A DNA stretch of 23,172 bases from NCBI GenBank assembly GCA_964572045.1, contig CAZNEI010000038.1, positions 1 to 23,172 on the forward strand. Reading direction: 5' to 3'. The stretch is from CBDCKR01 sp964572045 (GTDB lineage: Bacteria > Gemmatimonadota > Gemmatimonadetes > Longimicrobiales > Gaopeijiaceae). The notes beneath the pieces were generated by a model that worked only from the letters and a program-made list of their open reading frames with translations, was not told where the DNA came from and ran no database searches. Positions 15,590-22,892 of the stretch are shown piece after piece. The number at the start of each line of letters is the position of its first letter. The stretch's first letter is position 1. Made by a program: the position numbers and the translations under genes.

Positions 15590-16998
15590 GATGCACCTCC
15601 GAGATTCTCGTCGAGCCACGCTGCGTCGAGCTCGCCCACCACCCTGGCGAGCCGGATCCGGGCCAGCACGGCGCCATGTTCGGCCTCGCTGAGCGCCACA
15701 CTCAGCGAGAGGAGTGTCGCCTCGGCCTGCAGATAGTCGGCCTGCACGCCGGTGCCGGCGTCGAGTCGAAGCCGTTCGATGCGAGCCACCTCCGCCGAGC
15801 GGTTTACCGCAATGCGAAGGCTCGTCGCGCGGGCCCCGGCCTCGTCCAGAGCCGCCAGCGCAAGGTCGACCCCCGCCGCCGCCCCGAGCTCAGCGAGGCG
15901 GAGGTTCTCTCTGGAAGCGTCACGGAGGGCCTCGGCCCTCGCGACCCCGCGGTGCAGCCGGCCGGCCGCAAAGACCGGAACCGAGACGGCGAGGCCCACG
16001 TTCCACTCGGCCGCGAAGTTCCCGTCGAGGCTGCCCCGGTCCACCCAGGCGGCCTGCAGGCTCACGCTCGGCCTTCGCGCCCCGCGGGCCACGTCGACGA
16101 CGGCCTCGGCGGAGGTCAGGCGGTGGGTCGCCCGTCCGACCGCGGCATTGGCCTCCAAGGACCGCCGGAAGAGCCCGGCTCGATCGGGGGTCCCCCTGGA
16201 TGTGAGGGTGACCTTCCTCAGCTCGATTCGGCCGATCGATTCGCGCGGGAGGCCCATGAGCCGGCTCAGGTCGCCCTCCGCCACCCGCCGTATCGTCTCC
16301 GTCCTCACGCGGGCAGCGCGGGCGTCGGCGAGGGCGGCCTCGGCCCGAAGAACCTCCACCCGGGCGGCTCTGCCCGCGGACAGCAGGTCCCGGACCCGCG
16401 TGAGCTCCGACTCGAGCGCCGCGATCTGACGGTCGTGGGCCTCCAGCTGATCGCGAGCCAGGAGGACACGCAGATAGCTCTGGGAAACCTGGGCGATGAG
16501 CTCCTGCCGGACCGAATGGAGGTCCCACCCCGCCGCCCTCGCGTGCGCCTCGGACATGGAGATGCGAGCACCCCTCGCCCCGCCGTCGTAGAGGGTGTGG
16601 TCGACCAGGGCGCTCGCTTGGAAGAGCGTTTCGTCGAAGGGAGGAATGTTGGAGGGATCGAAGCTGTGGATGGGAGTGACGACCATCGGCTCCTCAAACT
16701 GGATCGCGGTAGCTCGAAGGCTGAGGGACGGGAAGCGGTCGGCGACGCTCGCCCTGCGGTCCTCCTCGGCCGCCCTGAGGCGGGCGTCTCCGCCCAAGAG
16801 CAGCGGATGCGACTCCAGCGTGAGCGCCACAGCTCGGGAGAGGGTCACCAGGCTGTCGGCGACGTCGGCCTCCCGTGCCGCTTGCGCGCCCGAACCCGGA
16901 GCAGGCCGAAAGAGTCCTGGCGCTGCGAACAGGAGCAGGCTCACCAGCGTATTCCTCAACCCGGGCCCGCCGGGGACGGGACGTTGCCGCGCTCTCAT
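15586..16998 (-). CDS. TolC-family outer-membrane efflux protein
   Basis: A 470-residue outer-membrane channel protein. The N-terminus has a signal peptide (hydrophobic core about 17-30, likely cut near GAQA, 37-40). Two long helical repeats typical of the family follow, each containing heptad-like A/L/E/R stretches (about 150-270 and 360-465), with beta segments such as LFQASALVDHTLYDGG and WNVGLAVSVPVFAAGRLHRG marking the two strand pairs. The ATG at 16998 overlaps the regulator stop as ATGA. Having its own channel gene makes the export system self-contained, unlike the E. coli ybh cluster, which to my knowledge relies on a channel encoded elsewhere. Confidence 0.93.
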   Translation of the reverse strand: MRARQRPVPGGPGLRNTLVSLLLFAAPGLFRPAPGSGAQAAREADVADSLVTLSRAVALTLESHPLLLGGDARLRAAEEDRRASVADRFPSLSLRATAIQFEEPMVVTPIHSFDPSNIPPFDETLFQASALVDHTLYDGGARGARISMSEAHARAAGWDLHSVRQELIAQVSQSYLRVLLARDQLEAHDRQIAALESELTRVRDLLSAGRAARVEVLRAEAALADARAARVRTETIRRVAEGDLSRLMGLPRESIGRIELRKVTLTSRGTPDRAGLFRRSLEANAAVGRATHRLTSAEAVVDVARGARRPSVSLQAAWVDRGSLDGNFAAEWNVGLAVSVPVFAAGRLHRGVARAEALRDASRENLRLAELGAAAGVDLALAALDEAGARATSLRIAVNRSAEVARIERLRLDAGTGVQADYLQAEATLLSLSVALSEAEHGAVLARIRLARVVGELDAAWLDENLGGAS

Positions 16999-17639
16999 TG
17001 TGCCTCCTTGACGCTGAGCGCCCGTTCCACGAACTGCACGGCGTGCTCCTCCGCCAGACGCGCCGGCACGCCTCCGGAGATCCCGCCCGCCTTCGACAAG
17101 AGCCGACCCGCAAGGGTGAGGTGGACCGGCAGGGCGATGATGCCGATCACGGTGAGCAGCCGATCCGACTCCCGGATGCTGCCGTCCCTCTGTCCCCCCA
17201 AAAGGAGCGCTGAGAGCGTTCCGATGACGTGCTGCATCGTGCGCTGGACCGGCTCGATCGGCTCCACCCCCGACGTGACCTGCTGGAGCATGAAGTTGGG
17301 CATCTCCGGGTTCTCGCCGAGATGGGCGAAAAAGGCCCTAACGACGCCCAAGACGCCGTCGAGCGGTGTTCGGGACGACGCCGCAGCTTCGGTGACACGG
17401 TCCCTGAGCGGAGCGAGAGTTCGGTCGACCACCGCCTCGTACAACGCTCGCTTGCTCCCAAAGTGATAGGTCACGGCCCCTAGGTTCGCCTCCGCCTCGC
17501 GGGTGATCGCCCGTACGGAGGCTCCCTCGTAGCCGCGCCGCGCGAAGACCCGACGTCCTGCGTCGAGAAGCCGCGTCCGCGTGTCCGAATCCGCGCTCGT
17601 CAACGGCGACGTGTCAATCGTCGATAAGGTGCCCATCAT
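16995..17639 (-). CDS. TetR-family regulator, CecR-like
   Basis: A 214-residue repressor of the TetR family. The N-terminal helix-turn-helix occupies about 20-66, with ITREAEANLGAVTYHFGSK (45-63) as recognition region; the spelling AVTYHFGSKRALYEAV is typical of the CecR (YbiH) group that sits beside ybhGFSR. The C-terminal ligand domain (about 90-205) includes ENPEMPNFMLQQ. The start is placed at the ATG at 17639, with a second ATG directly after it; the ribosome-binding site is weak (GGAAC). It is the first gene of the exporter operon, so it likely represses its own operon and is released by an exported compound. Confidence 0.92.
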   Translation of the reverse strand: MMGTLSTIDTSPLTSADSDTRTRLLDAGRRVFARRGYEGASVRAITREAEANLGAVTYHFGSKRALYEAVVDRTLAPLRDRVTEAAASSRTPLDGVLGVVRAFFAHLGENPEMPNFMLQQVTSGVEPIEPVQRTMQHVIGTLSALLLGGQRDGSIRESDRLLTVIGIIALPVHLTLAGRLLSKAGGISGGVPARLAEEHAVQFVERALSVKEAQ

Positions 17640-17642
17640 GCC

Positions 17643-17692
17643 AGTTCCGTGATTGATGCAAACGTTCGTATGAGATCCCGGCGCACGGAACT
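17643..17692 (-). promoter_or_regulatory. 8-bp inverted repeat flanking operator-like box, next to the regulator start
   Basis: AGTTCCGT at 17643-17650 is the exact reverse complement of ACGGAACT at 17685-17692. The arms are centred near 17667, almost on the operator-like box at 17660-17671. On the regulator transcript the downstream arm contains the weak ribosome-binding site of the tetR-type gene, 4-11 bases before the ATG, so a hairpin could hide it. The repeat is seen; the function is inferred. Confidence 0.35.
17660..17671. promoter_or_regulatory. Operator-like box 1 upstream of the TetR-type gene
   Basis: AAACGTTCGTAT lies 21-32 bases upstream of the regulator ATG and matches the perfect palindrome at 17731-17742 at 10 of 12 positions. 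TetR-family repressors usually bind short palindromes near their own promoter, so this is a candidate operator for the exporter operon. No binding data can be seen from sequence. Confidence 0.4.
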
Positions 17693-17730
17693 CGATTCTA
17701 CGAGAGTCCGGGGAGCGGCGGCCGCGGATG

Positions 17731-17742
17731 ATACGATCGTAT
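17731..17742. promoter_or_regulatory. Operator-like box 2, perfect 12-bp palindrome
   Basis: ATACGATCGTAT is a perfect palindrome in the divergent region between the TetR-type gene and the fusion gene, 71 bases from its near-copy at 17660. Its A/T-containing sequence stands out from the surrounding GC-rich DNA. Placement between divergent genes would allow it to act on either. Candidate operator. Confidence 0.42.
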
Positions 17743-17892
17743 GGACATGAGGTCGCGTCCAGATCGCCGGCTCGCGGAAGGGCCGGCCGGCCGTCGGAGG
17801 CCCTCGCCCTCCGAGGAGCCCGGGCGTCGAGGCGTGGACACCAATTCGAGCCCCGGATCGGCCGGCGGGGAGCTGGGGAGCCACCCGCCGTC

Positions 17893-17934
17893 ATGGCAAA
17901 GCGGCGGGGTCACCGATACCTTCTCCCGCCGTGA
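17893..17934 (+). CDS. Possible 13-codon leader peptide overlapping the fusion-gene start
   Basis: ATG at 17893 opens a 13-codon frame (MAKRRGHRYLLPP) whose TGA at 17932-17934 overlaps the GTG start of the large fusion gene as GTGA. The fusion gene has no visible ribosome-binding site of its own, so ribosomes finishing this leader could restart there. A GGGGAG stretch lies about 12 bases ahead of the ATG, too far to be ideal. The same frame extends upstream to 17728. Coding status is uncertain. Confidence 0.25.
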   Translation: MAKRRGHRYLLPP

Positions 17935-20900
17935 GCCAGCTACGTTTGGACCGACGCCCACGTTTGACCGAGCCGGAGGCTCTCGAGATCCTCCGGTCCC
18001 ACTTCGGGCTCGCGGGTGAGCTCGAACCCCTGCCCAGCGAGCGCGATCAGAACTTCCGCGTCGTGTCGGAGGCCGGGGATGCGTTCGTCCTGAAGATCGC
18101 CAATCCCGATGAACCGCCTCACCTGCTGGCGCTCCAGAACGAGCTCCTGGCGTTCCTGGCAGCTCGGCAGATCGGGGTCGGCCTCCCGAGAGTGGTGCCG
18201 CCCACCGCTGGAGACGGCGATTTCGTCGTGCTCGGGGGCGACGAAGCCAAGCACTGGATCCGGCTCCTCACCTACGTCCCCGGTGAGGCTCTCGAGACCG
18301 TCCATCCCCGGACTGCCCCGCTTCTCGAGTCCCTGGGAGAAATGATGGGGCGGCTCGACGTCGCGCTGGCGGACTTCAGGCGTCCCTTCGCCGCCCGTGA
18401 GGGATTCCAGTGGGACCTGGCGCGCGCCGACGAGGTCATCGCGACGCACGTCCCGCATATCCGGGACCCCGAGCGCCGGAGAGGCGTCGAACGCATCGGA
18501 GCCGAGTTTCGCGCCGCGGCGCCCCTCCTGCCCGAGTTGCCGAGAAGCGTGATCCACAACGACGCCAATGACTGCAATGTCCTCGTGAGCCCCGCCTCAC
18601 TCGAGGGTCGGCGCGTCGTGGGGCTTCTGGACTTCGGCGACATCCACGAGAACGCCACGATTTGCGATCTGGCGATCGCCGCCGCGTACGGGCTTCTGGG
18701 GACGTCGGACCCCGTGACGGCGATGATCTCCGTCGTCCGCGGCTACCATCGCGCTCGCCCGCTGACGGAGGCGGAGCTGGAGGTTCTGTTCCCGCTCGTC
18801 CGGGCCCGCCTGGGCGTGAGCGTCAGCGTCTCCGCGTCCAGGCGAGCCGGACGGCCGGGCTCGCACGACTCGTACCTGAGCATCAGCGAGGCACCGGCTT
18901 GGACGGCGATCGCCGCTCTCGACCAGACTCATCCCAGGCTCGCGCGCAGCCTCTTGCGTGACGCGTGCGAGTTCGAGCCGTGCCCTCGTCACCACGAGGT
19001 CGTGCGCTGGATCGGCTCTCGTCGATCCGAAGCCGGTCCGGTCGTCCGGGAGAGCTTGGAGGAGGCGGAGATCCTGGATCTCAGCGTCGCCAGTCACGAG
19101 ATCGACGACCTCGACCGGATGCTCGATTCCGAGGCGTTCGCCGAGCGCCTCCGCTGCCAATTGGAGGAGGCCGGCGCTTCGGTCGGAATCGGCCGATACG
19201 CCGAGCCGCGCCTCTGCTACGCATCGGAGAGCTATGAGCGGCCCGTCGGCGAGCGTCCGGAGCGAAGAACCGTGCATGCCGGCATCGACATCTTCCTGCC
19301 TGCGGGGAGCCCCGTTCTCGCGCCATTCGGTGGCCGCGTGCACAGCGCTCGCGACAACTCGGAGCGGCTCGACTACGGCCCCACCGTCGTCCTCGAGCAC
19401 GAGACGGGAGAGGGAGGGTGCTTCTACACACTCTACGGGCACCTCGATGCCCGGACGCTGGAAGAGCTTGAGGTGGGCCAGCGGGTCCCACGCGGCCAGC
19501 GGATCGGCCGGCTCGGCAGCCTCGCCGAGAACGGCAACTGGCCCCCGCACCTGCATTTTCAGCTGATCACCGACCTCTTGGACATCGAGGGCGACTTTCC
19601 GGGTGTCGCGCCGCCCAGCCAAAGGGATGCCTGGCTGAGCTTTTCGCCGGACCCGGGGATCCTGCTCGATCTGCCCGAGGGTGCCTCGTACCGGCCGGTT
19701 CTGCCTCGTCGCGACGTCGTAGAGCTCCGCCGCAAGCATCTCGCCCCCTCCCTCCGGCTCTCCTACCGAGATCCGCTTCAGGTCGTTCGGGGATGGAAGC
19801 AGAACCTGATCGACGCAGACGGACAAGCCTACCTCGACTGCGTGAACAACGTCTGCCACGTGGGCCACTGCCATCCCCGGGTGGTCGAGGCGGCCCGCAG
19901 GCAGATGGGCGTCCTCAACACCAACACGCGTTACCTACACGAGACCCTCGGTCGCTACTGCCAGCGCCTCACCGCCACCTTCCCCGACCCGCTCTCCGTG
20001 TGCTTTCTGGTCAACTCGGGCAGCGAGGCGAACGAGCTGGCGTTTCGCCTCGCCCGCGCCCACACAGGACGCGACCACTTGATCGTCGTCGAGGGCGCCT
20101 ACCACGGAAACACCGCAGCCGCCATCGCGGCGAGCCCCTACAAGTTCGACGGCCCGGGGGGCGAGGGCGCCGCGCCGCACGTCCACCCCGTCGCCCTCCC
20201 GGACGATTACCGGGGACGCTTCCGCAGGCCGGATCCGGAGCGGGGCCGGCGCTATGCGGCCCTGCTCGAGCCGGCGATCGCCGAGGCGCATCGGAGATCG
20301 GCGGGGCCGGCCGCGTTCATCTCCGAGAGCCTGATCTCCTGCGGCGGGCAGATCGAGCCTCCGCCCGGATATCTGGAGGCCGCCTACGCCCTGGTGCGCC
20401 GGGCCGGCGGGCTCTGCATCTGCGACGAGGTGCAGGTGGGCTTCGGACGAGTGGGGAGCCATTTCTGGGGCTTCGAGACGCAGGGCGTCGTGCCCGACAT
20501 CGTCACCCTGGGCAAGCCCATGGGAAACGGGCATCCGATGGGCGCGGTCGTCACAACCCCCGAGATCGCACGGAGCTTCGCCAGCGGAATGGAGTACTTC
20601 AACACGTTCGGGGGCAATCCGGTCTCGGGCGCCGTCGGCCTGGCGGTGCTCCAAGTGATCTCCGATGAGGGGCTTCAGGGACACGCCCTCAAGGTCGGCA
20701 GCCAGATGCGTGAGCGGCTTCTAGCGCTCGAAGCTCGGCACCCGGCGGTCGGAGACGTGCGCGGCCGCGGCCTGTTCCTCGGCGTGGAGTTCGTTTCGGA
20801 CCGCGACCGCCGGATCCCACACGGAGGGATCGCCACGTACGTGGTCGAGCGGATGAAGGATCACGGGATCCTCCTGAGCACCGACGGCTCGCATCACAAC

Positions 20901-21014
20901 GTCATCAAGATCAAGCCACCCCTCGTGTTCGATCGATTCGACGCCGCCCGGGTCGTCGAGGTCATGGACCGGGTGCTTTCGGAGGACTACGTGACCCGGA
21001 TCTGCCGAGGGTGA
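17931..21014 (+). CDS. Triple fusion: APH-type kinase, M23 metallopeptidase, class III PLP aminotransferase/phospho-lyase
   Basis: A 1027-residue protein with three domains. Residues ~10-360 form an APH-fold small-molecule kinase: catalytic H209-N-D211...N216 and D234-F-G (LLDFGD). Residues ~415-580 form an M23 (LytM-like) domain with H449-x3-D453, H504 (LYGHL) and H540-L-H542, the full zinc and catalytic set. Residues ~600-1020 form a class III PLP enzyme with NSGSEANE (695-702), D832 (CDEVQVGFGR) and the PLP lysine K862 (TLGKPMGNG). The kinase and PLP parts resemble hydroxylysine kinase and the phospho-lyases of the AGXT2L group, which phosphorylate an amino alcohol and then eliminate phosphate and ammonia. 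No signal peptide is present, so it is probably cytoplasmic. The GTG start has no clear ribosome-binding site. It is followed at 49 bases by mtnA. The substrate is unknown. Confidence 0.9.
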   Translation: MSQLRLDRRPRLTEPEALEILRSHFGLAGELEPLPSERDQNFRVVSEAGDAFVLKIANPDEPPHLLALQNELLAFLAARQIGVGLPRVVPPTAGDGDFVVLGGDEAKHWIRLLTYVPGEALETVHPRTAPLLESLGEMMGRLDVALADFRRPFAAREGFQWDLARADEVIATHVPHIRDPERRRGVERIGAEFRAAAPLLPELPRSVIHNDANDCNVLVSPASLEGRRVVGLLDFGDIHENATICDLAIAAAYGLLGTSDPVTAMISVVRGYHRARPLTEAELEVLFPLVRARLGVSVSVSASRRAGRPGSHDSYLSISEAPAWTAIAALDQTHPRLARSLLRDACEFEPCPRHHEVVRWIGSRRSEAGPVVRESLEEAEILDLSVASHEIDDLDRMLDSEAFAERLRCQLEEAGASVGIGRYAEPRLCYASESYERPVGERPERRTVHAGIDIFLPAGSPVLAPFGGRVHSARDNSERLDYGPTVVLEHETGEGGCFYTLYGHLDARTLEELEVGQRVPRGQRIGRLGSLAENGNWPPHLHFQLITDLLDIEGDFPGVAPPSQRDAWLSFSPDPGILLDLPEGASYRPVLPRRDVVELRRKHLAPSLRLSYRDPLQVVRGWKQNLIDADGQAYLDCVNNVCHVGHCHPRVVEAARRQMGVLNTNTRYLHETLGRYCQRLTATFPDPLSVCFLVNSGSEANELAFRLARAHTGRDHLIVVEGAYHGNTAAAIAASPYKFDGPGGEGAAPHVHPVALPDDYRGRFRRPDPERGRRYAALLEPAIAEAHRRSAGPAAFISESLISCGGQIEPPPGYLEAAYALVRRAGGLCICDEVQVGFGRVGSHFWGFETQGVVPDIVTLGKPMGNGHPMGAVVTTPEIARSFASGMEYFNTFGGNPVSGAVGLAVLQVISDEGLQGHALKVGSQMRERLLALEARHPAVGDVRGRGLFLGVEFVSDRDRRIPHGGIATYVVERMKDHGILLSTDGSHHNVIKIKPPLVFDRFDAARVVEVMDRVLSEDYVTRICRG

Positions 21015-21063
21015 GGCCCGGAAGCGCGGCAGGCCGAGCCGAACGGGGGTCCGTCGAGGCGCC

Positions 21064-22197
21064 ATGAACCCGCACGCCCACACCGGCAGCCCGCTGGGCC
21101 CGCTCCCCACGATCCGTTGGACCGACGACCGAGCCGGAGTGATCGTTCTTGATCAGACCGAGCTCCCGGGCTCGGAGGTGTATCGGGAGCTCCGGACGCT
21201 CGAAGACGTGCGCGAAGCGATCAGGAGCTTGAGGGTGCGCGGCGCTCCCCTGATCGGGATCACGGCGGCGATGGGCGTGGCGGCGCTGGCCTCGGCCGGG
21301 GCCGCTCGAACCGACGCGCCTCCAACACCCCACGATGTCGCAGAGTGGTGCCGCCGGCTCGCCGGGGCCCGCCCCACTGCCGTGAACCTCGCATGGGCCC
21401 TGGAGCGAATGGCAGCGGTCGCAGGGAGAAGCTCGTGGGAAGACCCCCGGGAACTGGCCCGGGCTCTTCGCGCCGAGGCCGCCAGGATCCTCGAAGAGGA
21501 TGCCGCGACCTGCCGGCGGATCGGGGAGCACTCCCTTCCGCTCCTCGACGAGGGGGCGTCGGTCCTCACGCACTGCAATGCCGGGGCTCTGGCCACCGGC
21601 GGGATCGGAACGGCTCTGGCCCCCCTGTACCTGGCCCACGACGCGGGCCGCACGCTCACGGTCTTCTCCAGCGAGACGCGTCCGCTCCTGCAGGGGAGCC
21701 GGCTGACCGCCTGGGAGCTCGGTCGCGCCGGTATCGACGTCACCGTCATCACGGACAACATGGCGGGCGCGCTATTCGGAGCGCGCCGCCCCGACGTGGT
21801 GCTCGTGGGAGCCGACCGGATCGCCGCGAACGGCGACGTTGCCAACAAGGTAGGAACTTATGCGCTCGCCGTCCTCGCCCGTCATCATGAAGTCCCCTTC
21901 TGGGTGCTGGCCCCGACATCGACGGTGGACCTAGCGACCCCCACGGGCTCTGATATCTCGATCGAGCTTCGCGAGCCCGAAGAGGTCTCTCACGGTTTCG
22001 GTCGGACGACCGTGGCACCGGGAGCCCACGTTTGGAGCCCTGCGTTCGACATCACACCCGCGGAGCTTCTCTCCGGCATCGTCACGGAGCGCGGCGTGCA
22101 TGCCCACCCCCTTCCCCAAGCCCTGGCCGGGGCCGTGCGAGAGGCCGAAGCGGCGCGGGCCGGGCGCTGGGCAGGCGGCGGGGAGCCCGCACCGTGA
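21064..22197 (+). CDS. mtnA: Methylthioribose-1-phosphate isomerase
   Basis: Converts 5-methylthioribose-1-phosphate to methylthioribulose-1-phosphate in cytoplasmic salvage of methylthioadenosine. The 377-residue protein shows the family landmarks: RVRGAPLIG (57-65), the catalytic cysteine C171 in LTHCNAGALATGG, the catalytic aspartate D251 in GADRIAANGD, and NKVGTYALA (261-269). Compared with eIF2B-alpha relatives these residues mark it as the isomerase. The ATG at 21064 has a modest ribosome-binding site (GTCGAGG), and only 49 bases separate it from the fusion gene, so co-transcription is likely. Its stop overlaps the next start as GTGA. Confidence 0.95.
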   Translation: MNPHAHTGSPLGPLPTIRWTDDRAGVIVLDQTELPGSEVYRELRTLEDVREAIRSLRVRGAPLIGITAAMGVAALASAGAARTDAPPTPHDVAEWCRRLAGARPTAVNLAWALERMAAVAGRSSWEDPRELARALRAEAARILEEDAATCRRIGEHSLPLLDEGASVLTHCNAGALATGGIGTALAPLYLAHDAGRTLTVFSSETRPLLQGSRLTAWELGRAGIDVTVITDNMAGALFGARRPDVVLVGADRIAANGDVANKVGTYALAVLARHHEVPFWVLAPTSTVDLATPTGSDISIELREPEEVSHGFGRTTVAPGAHVWSPAFDITPAELLSGIVTERGVHAHPLPQALAGAVREAEAARAGRWAGGGEPAP

Positions 22198-22892
22198 GCG
22201 TCGACCTGGCCGCCCGCATCTGTTTCGCCGGGCGAGAACTCCACCGCCAGGGGCTCATCGCCGGCGTGGCGGGCAACGTGTCCGGCCGCCTCGCCGGGGG
22301 CCGCATCCTCATCACCCGAGCGGGCACCCATAAGGGAAGGCTCGCGCATTCCGATCTCGTGGTGGTCAGCGACGACGACGTGGACGCTGCGGCGGACGCG
22401 TCCAGCGAGCTTCCCCTGCACCGGGCCTGCTACCGGGCGAATCCGGCCGTTGGAGCCGTGGTGCACGCTCACGCGCCCGCGCTCACGGCCGTGGCTCTGC
22501 GCGGCGACCAGGTGGTCGAGTGGCTCCCCGAGGTCGTGCTGGCCACGGGGTCCTGGGCCACGGTCGAGGTGCTTCCGAGCGGCAGCCCGGAGCTGGGGTG
22601 GGCCGTCGGGGCGGCGGTCAGGCCGGACGGGGCGGGCAGTGGCGGCGAGCACGTCCTGGGCGCCGGCACGCGCCAAGACGGCACCGCCGGGCCAAGCCGG
22701 ACGGAAGCAGGCGTCGTGCTGCTCCTCAGTCATGGAGCCGTGACGGTCGGACCCGACGTGGAGACAGCGCTCTACCGCATGGAGCTCGCGGAGCTGGCGG
22801 CCTATGCGGTGCTTCTCGCTGAAGACGCCGCCGACGGCCCGGCCGTCCGGGCCCGGGTCCGAACGCTGGCCGAGACCCTCTCCACCCTTTGA
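22194..22892 (+). CDS. Class II aldolase/adducin-family enzyme (MtnB dehydratase or Ald2-type aldolase)
   Basis: A 232-residue zinc enzyme that should act on the product of MtnA. Family features: GNVSGRLAGG (28-36), ITRAGTHKG (40-48), catalytic-type glutamate E72 (SSELPLH), zinc ligands H91 and H93 (VVHAHAP) and H180 (LLSHGAV). It is either MtnB (methylthioribulose-1-phosphate dehydratase, methionine salvage) or an Ald2-type aldolase giving dihydroxyacetone phosphate and a methylthio-aldehyde, as in the DHAP shunt. I cannot separate these by eye. A Gly/Ser/Thr-rich insertion at about 143-169 is not usual. The GTG at 22194 overlaps the mtnA stop as GTGA; an open frame back to 22032 is the shadow of mtnA. 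Confidence 0.82.
   Translation: MSVDLAARICFAGRELHRQGLIAGVAGNVSGRLAGGRILITRAGTHKGRLAHSDLVVVSDDDVDAAADASSELPLHRACYRANPAVGAVVHAHAPALTAVALRGDQVVEWLPEVVLATGSWATVEVLPSGSPELGWAVGAAVRPDGAGSGGEHVLGAGTRQDGTAGPSRTEAGVVLLLSHGAVTVGPDVETALYRMELAELAAYAVLLAEDAADGPAVRARVRTLAETLSTL

Noticed and set aside
15553..17466. 637-codon plus-strand open frame opposite the adaptor, channel and regulator genes
   Set aside because: It runs antisense across three well-supported overlapping genes, shows no domain, and is rich in Arg/Pro/Gly as expected for a GC-rich shadow frame.
18597..19874. 425-codon minus-strand open frame opposite the fusion gene
   Set aside because: Antisense to the kinase and M23 domains, no motif and no ribosome-binding site.
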